This document shows, one piece after another, positions 6,455 through 13,914 of a stretch of DNA of 14,004 nt; positions within the stretch are counted from its first letter, which is position 1; the number at the start of each line of letters is the position of its first letter. The notes beneath the pieces are model-generated. The model was given only the letters and a program-made list of their open reading frames with translations. It was not told the origin of the DNA and did no database searches. A program made the translations under genes and the position numbers. This DNA is from UBA1738 sp003453455 (GTDB lineage: Bacteria > Bacillota > Clostridia > UBA1381), in NCBI GenBank assembly GCA_946621875.1, contig CAMOOX010000035.1, positions 1 to 14,004 of the forward strand, written 5' to 3'.

Positions 6455-7129
6455 ATGAAAATCGGAGCAAAAGACTGGGACGGACTTTTAGCGGAGGAAC
6501 TAAAAAAAGACTATATAAAAGAGCTTGAAACCTTTTTGGAAGCGGAATATGAAAAAAATCTTATTCACCCTGCAAAAGAGGATATTTTTACGGCGCTCAG
6601 GTGGACGGGCTATGAGGATACAAAGGTAGTAATCTTCGGACAAGACCCCTATCACGGGGAAAATCAGGCGCATGGACTTGCCTTTTCTGTGAAAAAGGGT
6701 GTTGACATACCCCCGTCGCTTCAAAACATATATAAAGAACTGCAAAATGAAATGGGGCTTTTTATCCCGAACAATGGTTTTTTGGAAAAATGGGCGCATC
6801 AAGGGGTTTTGCTTTTAAATTCGTCACTTACGGTGCGCGACGGAGAGGCAAACTCGCATAAAGGCAAAGGCTGGGAGCGGCTTACAGACAAAATAACCGA
6901 GGTTTTAAACGAAAGGAAAAAGTCGGTAATTTTTCTTTTGTGGGGCAATGATGCAAAACGAAAAAAGGAACTTATTACGGCACCGCAGCATATTATCCTC
7001 GAGGCTGCACACCCAAGTCCGCTTTCTGCAAGCCGCGGATTTTTCGGGTGTGGGCATTTTAAAAAGGTAAATAATATGCTTTTGGCAATGAATAAAGCGC
7101 CTATTGATTGGCAGATAGAAAACATATAG
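6455..7129 (+). CDS. ung: Uracil-DNA glycosylase (family 1)
   Basis: Removes uracil from DNA to start base-excision repair. Its placement after thyA, which lowers the dUTP pool burden, and before polA, which fills repair gaps, makes sense. It is 224 residues, normal length. GQDPYHG at 62-68 is the water-activating motif with catalytic Asp64. IPPSLQNIYKEL at 85-96 is the proline-rich DNA-compressing loop. LLLNSSLTVR at 119-128 holds the uracil-binding Asn. HPSPLSA at 186-192 is the minor-groove intercalation loop with His186. The ribosome site is weak (AAGGAAA, 9 nt before the ATG), unlike its neighbours, which suggests lower translation. It lies 39 bp after the kinase-like gene. Confidence 0.98.
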   Translation: MKIGAKDWDGLLAEELKKDYIKELETFLEAEYEKNLIHPAKEDIFTALRWTGYEDTKVVIFGQDPYHGENQAHGLAFSVKKGVDIPPSLQNIYKELQNEMGLFIPNNGFLEKWAHQGVLLLNSSLTVRDGEANSHKGKGWERLTDKITEVLNERKKSVIFLLWGNDAKRKKELITAPQHIILEAAHPSPLSASRGFFGCGHFKKVNNMLLAMNKAPIDWQIENI

Positions 7130-7145
7130 GGAGGAACAGCTTTTG

Positions 7146-9752
7146 ATGATGAAAAAACTGCTCGTTATTGACTCAAACAGCTTAATAAACCGTGCGTTTT
7201 ACGGCGTGCGTTTTTTGTCGTCCAGAAGCGGAACGCCGACAAATGCCATTTACGGTTTTTTTATGACGCTTATGAAACTGTTTGATGACTATAATCCCGA
7301 CTATGTCTGTGCGGCGTTTGATTTAAAAGCGCCCACCTTCCGTCATAAAATGTATAAGGAATATAAGGCCGGGAGGAAGCCTATGCCTGACGCTTTAAGG
7401 GAACAAATCCCGATAGCAAAGGATATTTTGAGGGCTATGGGTATCTGCCTTCTCGAAAAAGAGGGATTTGAGGCGGACGATATAATCGGCACAGTATCGG
7501 CAGTGTGCGAAAAAAACGGGATAGAATGCCTTATAGCAACGGGTGACAAAGACGATTTACAGCTTGCATCGGACAGAACCAAGGTTTTGCTTACAGTTAC
7601 AAAACAGGGGAATACTGAAACCGATTGCGTGGACGGCGCAGCGGTTTTTGAAAGATACGGAGTTACTCCGTCCGAGTTCATAGATGTAAAAGCGCTTATG
7701 GGCGATAGCTCGGATAATATTCCGGGAGTGTACGGAATAGGCGAAAAAACGGCGGTTTCAATAATCGCAAAGGCGCACAGTATAGAAAATCTTTATGAAA
7801 ATATTGAAAAGTTTGGAATAAGCGCAAAAAACATTGAAAAACTGCTTGCTGATAAGGACACGGCTTTTTTGTCAAAAACTCTTGCAACCATAGATAAAAA
7901 TGTTCCGATAGAACTGGATTTTGAATGCTTAAAAAAGAATGATTATTCAAAAAAAGACGGACTTTACGAGAAACTGCGAAGCCTCGATTTAAACAAGCTT
8001 ATAGAGAGAATGGGCGTACAAAAATCCGAACAGACAGTAGAGATTGATTTTCTAAAAGATACAGAAGCGGAGTTTATAAACTCTTTTTCCGAAATGCAAA
8101 ATCTCGCAGAAAAAATCATCAAAAAAGGCGAAACGGCATGCTATTTTGAGCTGTCCGAAAAGAAGCTTAAAATGGCGGCATTTGCGGTAGATAACTATGC
8201 TGCGGCAGTGGAAATCAATGACCAAACGAGAGAAACGGTGCTTGGGATATTAAAAAATCCCGACATAAAAAAATATACGGTAAATATAAAGGATATGTAT
8301 GTCTATTATGATGTGAGAGGTGTTGTATATGACGCAGCAATAGCGGCATATCTTGTTAATCCGTCGCATACATCTTATGGAATTTCCGACCTTGCGTATG
8401 AATATTTGGGGTATGAGGACAGGGGAGAAAAACAGATTTCCCTGTTTGAAGATGAAACGGCACCGGCAAAAAAGGCTCTTGCAATAATGCCGATTGTTAA
8501 GCTGACCAAGGAAAAGCTCATAAAAAATGGACAGGAGAGCCTCTATTACGATGTAGAGCTGCCGCTTTGCGAGGTTTTGGCAGATATGCAAAAAGAAGGT
8601 GTTTTAATTGATAAAGAGCGCCTTTTGGAGTTTTCCGAAAAAATCGGAACAAGAATTGCTGAGCTTGTTGATAGTATTTATGACGCAGCAGGCGGCGAAT
8701 TTAATATAAATTCGCCCAAACAGCTGGCGGAGGTTCTTTTTGACAGACTTGGGCTTAAACCGCTCAAAAAGACAAAGAGCGGCTATTCCACAAATGCGGA
8801 GGTTTTGGAAAAACTGCAAGATAAACACCCTATAATTCCGCTTATTTTAGAATACAGAACCCTTTCAAAGCTTAAAAGCACCTACTGTGACGGACTTATG
8901 TCGGTTATAAACCCAGAAACGGGGCGTATTCATTCTGTATTCAATCAGATGACAACGGTGACAGGGCGTATAAGCTCAACAGAACCTAATATGCAGAATA
9001 TACCGACAAGGACGGAACTTGGCAGTTATATGCGCCGGATGTTTGTGGCGAAGGAAGGATGCATTCTTGAAGATGCGGACTATTCCCAGATAGAACTCAG
9101 AGTGCTTGCGCATATTGCAAATGATACGAATATGATTGAAGCATTCCAAAAAGGCGAGGATATTCATAGAGTTACAGCGGCGCAGGTTTTGGGAATTTCG
9201 CCCGATGAGGTGACAAAAGATCAGAGAAGCAGTGCAAAGGCGGTAAATTTTGGCATAGTTTATGGGATTGGCGAGTACTCTCTTTCGCAGGATTTGAAAA
9301 TCTCCGTAAAACAAGCAAAAGAATATATCAATAATTATCTTAATAAATATAACGGCGTACACGAGTATATGGAAAAAATAAAGGATATAGCGCGTAAAAA
9401 CGGATATGTTGAAACACTGATGAGGAGAAGAAGATATATTCCCGAGATAACCTCGTCTAACTTTAATACCCGTGCGTTTGGAGAAAGGGTTGCGCTCAAC
9501 ACGCCCATACAGGGTACGGCTGCGGACATAATAAAACTTGCGATGGTGCGGATTTACCGAAGATTAAAAGATGAAGGGTTTAGCTCAAAGCTTATTTTGC
9601 AGGTGCACGATGAACTGATTATAGAAACATATCCCGAAGAAAAACAGAAAGTGCGCGAGATTTTGAAAACCGAAATGGAAAATGCCATGAAATTAAGCGT
9701 TCCGCTTGTGGTTGATATGTCAGAGGGAAAGAGCTGGTATGATGCAAAATAA
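7146..9752 (+). CDS. polA: DNA polymerase I
   Basis: Repairs DNA and replaces Okazaki primers. About 868 residues in three parts. The 5' nuclease (about 1-290) has LLVIDSNSL, GFEADDIIG, CLIATGDKDDLQL and KALMGDSSDNIPGVYGIG, carrying the metal-binding Asp cluster. The middle domain (about 300-470) follows the 3'-5' exonuclease fold, but the DxE motif is replaced by YFELSE and the YxxxD motif is absent, so proofreading is probably lost, as in Bacillus Pol I. The polymerase domain has DADYSQIELR (motif A), RSSAKAVNFGIVYG (motif B, with the Phe of the O helix) and LQVHDEL (motif C). Three starts are possible: TTG 7143, ATG 7146 and ATG 7149. GGGAGG at 7129-7134 is 8 nt from the TTG and 11 from the first ATG, so TTG cannot be excluded. 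It begins just after ung and overlaps coaE. Confidence 0.98.
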   Translation: MMKKLLVIDSNSLINRAFYGVRFLSSRSGTPTNAIYGFFMTLMKLFDDYNPDYVCAAFDLKAPTFRHKMYKEYKAGRKPMPDALREQIPIAKDILRAMGICLLEKEGFEADDIIGTVSAVCEKNGIECLIATGDKDDLQLASDRTKVLLTVTKQGNTETDCVDGAAVFERYGVTPSEFIDVKALMGDSSDNIPGVYGIGEKTAVSIIAKAHSIENLYENIEKFGISAKNIEKLLADKDTAFLSKTLATIDKNVPIELDFECLKKNDYSKKDGLYEKLRSLDLNKLIERMGVQKSEQTVEIDFLKDTEAEFINSFSEMQNLAEKIIKKGETACYFELSEKKLKMAAFAVDNYAAAVEINDQTRETVLGILKNPDIKKYTVNIKDMYVYYDVRGVVYDAAIAAYLVNPSHTSYGISDLAYEYLGYEDRGEKQISLFEDETAPAKKALAIMPIVKLTKEKLIKNGQESLYYDVELPLCEVLADMQKEGVLIDKERLLEFSEKIGTRIAELVDSIYDAAGGEFNINSPKQLAEVLFDRLGLKPLKKTKSGYSTNAEVLEKLQDKHPIIPLILEYRTLSKLKSTYCDGLMSVINPETGRIHSVFNQMTTVTGRISSTEPNMQNIPTRTELGSYMRRMFVAKEGCILEDADYSQIELRVLAHIANDTNMIEAFQKGEDIHRVTAAQVLGISPDEVTKDQRSSAKAVNFGIVYGIGEYSLSQDLKISVKQAKEYINNYLNKYNGVHEYMEKIKDIARKNGYVETLMRRRRYIPEITSSNFNTRAFGERVALNTPIQGTAADIIKLAMVRIYRRLKDEGFSSKLILQVHDELIIETYPEEKQKVREILKTEMENAMKLSVPLVVDMSEGKSWYDAK

Positions 9753-10311
9753 AAAGATTATCGGGATAACGGGCGGAAGCGGTGCAGGGAAAAGCTATAT
9801 ATCGCAGAAACTGAGAAATGCGGGATTTGCGGTCATTGACGCAGACAAAACCGCCCATAAAAGCATAGATAAAAGTGCATGCAGGGAGGAGCTTTGCGCA
9901 TATTTTGGCAGAGACATTTTAAATGGTGAAGATATAGACCGCAAAAAGCTTGGCGAAATTGTCTTTTGTAGCCCTGAAAAATTGGAAAAACTAAATGAAA
10001 TCACGCATAAGTATATATTGTCGGATATCGCGGACCAAATTGCAAAAGCGGACGGCGACACCGTATTTGTTGACGGCGCGGTTCTGATTGAAAGCGGAAT
10101 GAAATGCGATGTGATGATAGGCGTTTTGGCGGAAAAAAAAGTGCGTGTATCGAGGATAATGCGACGCGACAAAATAACCGAAAAAATTGCCGATAGGCGG
10201 ATTTGCGCGCAGAAGCCCGACTCGTTTTATAAAGAAAACTGCGATATGGTTGTTACAAATAACGGTGAGGGTGTTGATATATCCGCGATTTTAAGAAAGG
10301 TTAGGGAATGA
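9739..10311 (+). CDS. coaE: Dephospho-CoA kinase
   Basis: ATP-dependent phosphorylation of dephospho-CoA at the 3' hydroxyl, the last step of coenzyme A synthesis. It is 190 residues, near the usual 200. IIGITGGSGAGKS ends in the P-loop (Gly12 to Ser19). VIDADKTAH at 32-40 contains the conserved Asp pair near the CoA site, and FVDGAVLIESG near 108-118 is the family's core strand with its acidic end. RIMRRDK is the lid region. The start lies inside the end of polA (14 bp overlap) and follows AGAGGGAA; a second ATG one codon later is equally possible. polA-coaE linkage is common in Firmicutes. The stop overlaps the next ATG as ATGA. Confidence 0.95.
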   Translation: MMQNKKIIGITGGSGAGKSYISQKLRNAGFAVIDADKTAHKSIDKSACREELCAYFGRDILNGEDIDRKKLGEIVFCSPEKLEKLNEITHKYILSDIADQIAKADGDTVFVDGAVLIESGMKCDVMIGVLAEKKVRVSRIMRRDKITEKIADRRICAQKPDSFYKENCDMVVTNNGEGVDISAILRKVRE

Positions 10312-10856
10312 AAAATGCAATAAAATTTACGGTTATTGCCGTATGCATTGTTTTGCTTGCGAATACGGGGATAAAAACCGTTTACAGAATTTTTCCGCTG
10401 AAATATGCGGACAGTATCGAAAAATATTCGGGGGAATACGGCCTCGATAAATATATAGTTGCAGGCGTGATTTATGCCGAGAGCGGATTTGATAACACCG
10501 CACATTCGGGTCTTGCAAGAGGTCTTATGCAGATGACCGACAAAACGGCGGACTGGGTTAGCGAAAAACTGGGGATTGAATATGATTATGACATGGCGGA
10601 AAATCCCGAAATAAACATAAAAATGGGGTGCTATTATCTTTCCTGTCTTATAGAAAAATATCAGAATAGGGAAACAGCGCTTGCGGCGTATAATGCAGGA
10701 ATGGGGAATGTATCCAAATGGCTTGAAGATCCGCGCTATTCTGCGGACGGAAAGACTCTTTCCGATATACCGTATTCTGAAACAAAAAAATATGTAAAGC
10801 GTGTAAAAATCTTTACCTATATATATAGAAAACTTTATTCAAAAAAATTCAGATAA
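10308..10856 (+). CDS. Membrane-anchored lytic transglycosylase (Slt-type, GH23)
   Basis: Cleaves the MurNAc-GlcNAc bond of peptidoglycan with formation of an anhydro-MurNAc end, outside the membrane. It is 182 residues. An uncleaved signal anchor at about 5-25 is followed by a compact SLT domain. VIYAESGFD at 54-62 holds the catalytic Glu58. GLARGLMQMTDKTA at 68-81 is the second motif, and ALAAYNAG at 124-131 the third. IPYSETKKYV near 154-163 is the typical closing segment. It is far smaller than E. coli Slt70 and matches the single-domain forms found after coaE in Clostridia. The 4-bp ATGA overlap couples it to coaE. A spore or division role is possible but not shown by the sequence. Confidence 0.9.
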   Translation: MKNAIKFTVIAVCIVLLANTGIKTVYRIFPLKYADSIEKYSGEYGLDKYIVAGVIYAESGFDNTAHSGLARGLMQMTDKTADWVSEKLGIEYDYDMAENPEINIKMGCYYLSCLIEKYQNRETALAAYNAGMGNVSKWLEDPRYSADGKTLSDIPYSETKKYVKRVKIFTYIYRKLYSKKFR

Positions 10857-10868
10857 AGGAGAAAATTT

Positions 10869-11681
10869 GTGGAAATTATAAAAGCGATAATATTGGGGAT
10901 AATACAAGGGATAACAGAATGGCTGCCCGTTTCAAGTACGGGGCATATGATACTTGCCGATGAATTTATACATCTTCTGGGCGGCGCAAATAAAGATTTT
11001 GTGGACCTGTTTCTGGTGGTAATACAGTTTGGATCGATTTTGGCGGTAGTAACGCTGTATTTTCATAGACTAAACCCTTTTTCGCCTGCAAAAACAGAGG
11101 CGGAGAAAAAATCTACATGGTCAATGTGGTTTAAGGTGCTTGTTGCGGAGATACCTGCGGCGGTCATTGGGCTTTTGTTTGATGATGTGATTGATGGTGC
11201 GCTGTATAACTGGTACACGGTTGCGGCAATGCTTGCTCTTTACGGTGCGGCGTTTATAATAGTGGAAAAGAAGCCGAGAGAGGCGACGATTTTTTCGGTT
11301 GACGGTATTACATATAAGACAGCGCTTCTGATGGGGGTTTTCCAAATGCTGGCGCTTGTGCCGGGAACATCGCGCTCAGGGGCAACTATACTTGGTGCGG
11401 TGATTTTGGGCGCATCAAGGGAGACTGCGGCAGAATTTTCGTTCTTTTTAGCAATTCCCGTAATGTTTGGTGCGAGTCTTTTAAAGCTTGTCAAATACGG
11501 ATTTGCGTTCACACAGCAGGAGCTTTGGCTTCTTGTAATCGGAATGGCGACGGCATACCTTGTTTCGATAGTATCTATAAAATTCCTGATGGAATTTGTG
11601 AAAAAGCATGATTTCACAGCATTCGGGTGGTATCGGATAGCGCTTGCGGCAGTTGTTGCTGCATACTTTTTACTAAGATAA
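10869..11681 (+). CDS. uppP: Undecaprenyl-diphosphatase (BacA/UppP family)
   Basis: Polytopic membrane enzyme that dephosphorylates undecaprenyl diphosphate, recycling the lipid carrier for peptidoglycan; overexpression is known to give bacitracin resistance. It is 270 residues, normal length. IIQGITEWLPVSSTGH at 11-26 is the first signature with Glu17 and His26. LVPGTSRSGATI at 163-174 is the second, with Arg169. Several hydrophobic helices follow at about 184-205, 217-238 and 254-269. The start is GTG at 10869, supported by AAAGGAG 7 nt upstream. It lies 12 bp after the transglycosylase, so two envelope genes end an operon otherwise devoted to DNA and cofactors. No hairpin terminator is visible after it; a new promoter begins within 15 bp. 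Confidence 0.97.
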   Translation: MEIIKAIILGIIQGITEWLPVSSTGHMILADEFIHLLGGANKDFVDLFLVVIQFGSILAVVTLYFHRLNPFSPAKTEAEKKSTWSMWFKVLVAEIPAAVIGLLFDDVIDGALYNWYTVAAMLALYGAAFIIVEKKPREATIFSVDGITYKTALLMGVFQMLALVPGTSRSGATILGAVILGASRETAAEFSFFLAIPVMFGASLLKLVKYGFAFTQQELWLLVIGMATAYLVSIVSIKFLMEFVKKHDFTAFGWYRIALAAVVAAYFLLR

Positions 11682-11691
11682 AAAAATACTA

Positions 11692-11720
11692 TTGCAATTT
11701 CTTGAAAAAAGTGGTATAGT
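11692..11720 (+). promoter_or_regulatory. Sigma-A-type promoter for the repeat-protein pair
   Basis: TTGCAA (11692-11697), a 17-bp spacer and TATAGT (11715-11720) lie about 41 bp before the start at 11762. Both boxes are near consensus with ideal spacing. It sits immediately after the uppP stop and so gives the next two genes independent expression, although readthrough from uppP is also possible. Confidence 0.6.
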
Positions 11721-11761
11721 GTCTTAGTAAACTTCTTAAAATTTTGACGGAGGAAAAAAAT

Positions 11762-12340
11762 ATGAGTGAAAAACAAGCACGGCAAAAACGCAAGAGCGAG
11801 CCGCAAAGAGAAATCAAAAAGAAAAGTGCGTGGGTATCAAATACTGTAATAACGGTAATAGTTGCCGCATTTTTGTGCCTTGCGGGCTATGCGCTGAAAG
11901 ATAATATCAAGTCAATTTTGCCGGAGCGTCCCGAAAAGGAGCAGACTGTTTCTGATTTGGCGAAGGCGCGGGATATGAGCGTTGACGAGTTTTTGGCAGA
12001 ATACGGATTGGACGGCGGCGAAGTGACGGAAAAAACAACAGAATCAGAGATTATGAGCAAGCTTACGGTCGCAAATTATGCAAAATATAACAATCAGACA
12101 ACGGAAGAGCTGTTGGAACAGTACGGCATAGAAAGTGCAGACGAAAATATGCTTTGGCAGGAGGCATACGGGCTTATGCCGATGTCGAAATATGCGGAAA
12201 CTATGGGTATGACATTTGATGACTTAAAATCACAGGCAGGAATGCCCGAAGAAATCACAGAAAAGACCACGCTTAAAGAGGCTGAGGCGATAATGTCGCA
12301 GCAGACAAAAGAAGAAACAGCCGAAGAAACAGCGGAATAA
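11762..12340 (+). CDS. Unrecognised single-pass membrane protein with three 39-residue modules (protein A)
   Basis: I do not recognise a named family. It is 192 residues; the ATG at 11762 follows GGAGG at 8 nt. A short, highly basic N-terminus (1-22, rich in Lys and Arg) precedes one membrane helix at about 24-44, so by the positive-inside rule the rest is outside the membrane. Residues 62-178 hold three related modules of about 39 residues. Each has a helix ending in [YA]G[LIM] (Gly82, Gly122, Gly160), then an acidic linker, often with TEKTT, then a second short helix. DEFLAEYGL (75-83), EELLEQYGI (115-123) and DDLKSQAGM (153-161) align. The C-terminal tail (180-192) is Glu/Thr rich. The same modules recur in the next gene, so the pair arose by duplication. 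An envelope scaffold or interaction role is plausible but unproven. Confidence 0.8.
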   Translation: MSEKQARQKRKSEPQREIKKKSAWVSNTVITVIVAAFLCLAGYALKDNIKSILPERPEKEQTVSDLAKARDMSVDEFLAEYGLDGGEVTEKTTESEIMSKLTVANYAKYNNQTTEELLEQYGIESADENMLWQEAYGLMPMSKYAETMGMTFDDLKSQAGMPEEITEKTTLKEAEAIMSQQTKEETAEETAE

Positions 12341-12354
12341 GAAGGAGAAAAAAG

Positions 12355-13239
12355 ATGGACGAAAATAAGAATTTTGAAGAAAAAGCAGAAGAAACCATAG
12401 AGGAAATAAAAGAAACTGCGGAAGAAGTTGTCGGGGAAATCGAAGAATTTGCCGAAAACGCAGAAGAGGCGGCAGAAGAATTTGCCGAAAACGCAGAAGA
12501 GGCGGCAGAAGAATTTGTCGAAAACGCAGAAGATGTAGCAGAGGAAATTGCAGATAAGGCAGAAGATGCCGTAGAAGAGGCGGCAGAGCTTGAGCAGGAA
12601 GTATTTGAGGCGCCGAAGAAAAAGAAAAGAATTGGCGCTGTCGTAATAATTGCGGTTGCGGTGTTGGCGGTTGTGCTTTGTGCGCTGACGGTAAGGGGAA
12701 AATTCCCTAAAATCTACAATAAATATAATCATATGGGATATGTGAATATTACAGGAAGAACGATCGCAGATATAGCGGCAGAGAACGGAATGGAGCTTTC
12801 AGAGCTTTTGGAGCAGTATGGCCTGCCCGCTGATATGCCGGGGAACACGCAGGAGTCGGCAGCATACTATTCAATGCCGGTAAAGACGGTTGCGCAAATG
12901 TACGGAATGAGCTTTGAAGATATAAAAGAGCTTTTGGGAATGGGCGAAGATATAACAGAGGACACTCCGTGGGGAGTAGCAGAGGGCGAAGTTACGATTG
13001 AAAAGTATATCGGAGCGGACAATCTTGATAGCTTTAAGGAAGAATACGGCTTTGGCGACGAGGTAACCCTTGAAACGAAGTGGAAAGAAGTCCGCAATAC
13101 GGTAGATAATAAGTCAAAGCAGAACTATGAGGAACAGAACGCGGCCAAGGAAGAACAAACAGACGAAACAGCGGCTGAAACAGAAGAAACTGATGAAGCT
13201 GCGGCAGAGGAAACGGAAGAATCCGAGAGTGCAGAGTAA
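12355..13239 (+). CDS. Unrecognised membrane protein with cytoplasmic hendecad repeats and extracytoplasmic modules (protein B)
   Basis: Unrecognised; paralogous to protein A and 14 bp after it, with AAGGAG 7 nt before the ATG. It is 294 residues in four zones. Residues 8-84 are seven successive 11-residue, strongly acidic repeats of the EEFAENAEEAA type, with hydrophobic or Ala positions at fixed places, predicting one long amphipathic helix. KKKKR at 88-92 then precedes a membrane helix at about 93-113, placing the repeats in the cytoplasm. Residues 130-250 hold three modules like those of protein A: SELLEQYGL (149-157), EDIKELLGM (188-196) and DSFKEEYGF (225-233), each followed by a T-x-T-type linker. 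The tail (253-294) is low-complexity Glu/Thr/Ala. The 11-mers recall LEA- or apolipoprotein-like helices, which is an analogy, not a family call. Confidence 0.8.
   Translation: MDENKNFEEKAEETIEEIKETAEEVVGEIEEFAENAEEAAEEFAENAEEAAEEFVENAEDVAEEIADKAEDAVEEAAELEQEVFEAPKKKKRIGAVVIIAVAVLAVVLCALTVRGKFPKIYNKYNHMGYVNITGRTIADIAAENGMELSELLEQYGLPADMPGNTQESAAYYSMPVKTVAQMYGMSFEDIKELLGMGEDITEDTPWGVAEGEVTIEKYIGADNLDSFKEEYGFGDEVTLETKWKEVRNTVDNKSKQNYEEQNAAKEEQTDETAAETEETDEAAAEETEESESAE
12442..12540 (+). repeat. Tandem 33-bp coding repeat (three units)
   Basis: Units 12442-12474 and 12475-12507 are identical over all 33 bases, and 12508-12540 is a diverged third copy. The unit is exactly in frame and encodes the 11 residues EEFAENAEEAA (third copy EEFVENAEDVA). 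Further copies either side are recognisable only at protein level. Exact identity of two units points to recent duplication, and copy number may vary between strains. Confidence 0.92.
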
Positions 13240-13247
13240 TAAAAAAA

Positions 13248-13279
13248 GGGGGCGACGAGAAAAATCGTCCCCTCTTTTT
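13248..13279 (+). terminator. Rho-independent terminator after the repeat-protein pair
   Basis: A G-rich arm (13248-13258) and a C-rich arm (13265-13274) pair around the loop GAAAAA with one C-C mismatch, followed by TTTTT (13275-13279). It begins 9 bp after the stop of protein B. A run of seven or more A on the left means it could also work on the minus strand. The rnhA ribosome site follows within 3 bp, so rnhA must depend on readthrough or an unseen promoter. Confidence 0.85.
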
Positions 13280-13292
13280 GTAAGGAGAAAAA

Positions 13293-13874
13293 ATGAAGTA
13301 TTATGCAGTGAAAAACGGCAGGAAAATAGGCATATTTACCGATTGGGACACATGCCGAGCACAGGTTGAAGGCTTTTCGGGAGCGGAATATAAATCCTTT
13401 GCCGAAAAATCCGCAGCCGAGGCATATATAAAGGGTGAAAGCGCGCCGAAATTTGACGGTGTAACGGCGTATGTGGATGGTAGCTTTAATGTAAAGACGG
13501 GCGAGTATTCGTATGGTGCGGTTGTGTTTTTGGGGGACGAAACGAAGAAGTTCAGCGAAAAATTTTCCGACCCCGAAATGGCAGGGATGCGCAATGTTGC
13601 AGGGGAAATAAAGGGCGCAGAATTCGTTATGCGTTACTGTGTGGAAAACGGCATAAAATCAGTAAAAATAGTGTATGATTATATGGGGATTGAGGCTTGG
13701 GCAAAAGGCACATGGAAGACGAATAAAAAAGGCACGGCAATGTATAAAGCGTATTATGACAGTATAAAAGATAAGGTGTATGTAGAGTTTGAAAAGGTAA
13801 AGGGACATTCGGGCGATACCTATAACGATATGGCGGATAAACTTGCTAAAAATGCGCTTGGGATAACGGGGTAA
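13293..13874 (+). CDS. rnhA: Ribonuclease HI with N-terminal hybrid-binding domain
   Basis: Cuts the RNA strand of RNA-DNA hybrids, removing R-loops and primers. It is 193 residues in two domains. KYYAVKNGRKIGIFTDWDTC starts an N-terminal caulimovirus-VI/RNase H hybrid-binding domain (about 2-46), common in eukaryotic RNase H1 and in Firmicutes. The catalytic domain (about 55-193) shows AYVDGSFN with Asp62, VAGEIKGA with Glu105, IVYDYMGIEAW with Asp129, and VKGHSGDTYNDMADKLAK with His172 and Asp182, the complete DEDD set. The ATG at 13293 follows AAGGAG at 5 nt. The gene stands alone after a terminator, with no promoter of its own seen in the 53-bp gap. The frame is intact and likely active. 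The gene symbol is given by domain; some annotations call this form simply RNase H family. Confidence 0.93.
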   Translation: MKYYAVKNGRKIGIFTDWDTCRAQVEGFSGAEYKSFAEKSAAEAYIKGESAPKFDGVTAYVDGSFNVKTGEYSYGAVVFLGDETKKFSEKFSDPEMAGMRNVAGEIKGAEFVMRYCVENGIKSVKIVYDYMGIEAWAKGTWKTNKKGTAMYKAYYDSIKDKVYVEFEKVKGHSGDTYNDMADKLAKNALGITG

Positions 13875-13882
13875 TGTTATAT

Positions 13883-13906
13883 GCCCTTTTGACTGCCCAA
13901 AAGGGC
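13883..13906. repeat. Inverted repeat after rnhA
   Basis: Perfect 9-bp arms GCCCTTTTG (13883-13891) and CAAAAGGGC (13898-13906) around ACTGCC, starting 8 bp after the rnhA stop. No T run follows on the plus strand (GAAAAGG follows), so termination on that strand would be weak. It is the first of three hairpins in a row. Confidence 0.6.
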
Positions 13907-13914
13907 GAAAAGGC

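Noticed and set aside
11702..11707. TTGAAA as a -35 box for protein A
   Set aside because: Only 7 bp separate it from TATAGT; TTGCAA at 11692 gives the right 17-bp spacing.
11240..11806. Minus-strand open frame of 188 codons opposite uppP
   Set aside because: uppP is certain by its motifs; the antisense frame has no recognisable domain and spans the next promoter.
12442..12540. Tandem repeats considered as a CRISPR array
   Set aside because: Units are contiguous, in frame and without spacers; they encode protein repeats.
12094..12732. Minus-strand open frame of 212 codons opposite proteins A and B
   Set aside because: Its Phe/Cys-rich repeats are simply the complement of the acidic 33-bp repeats, it has no ribosome site, and it crosses two genes with good starts.
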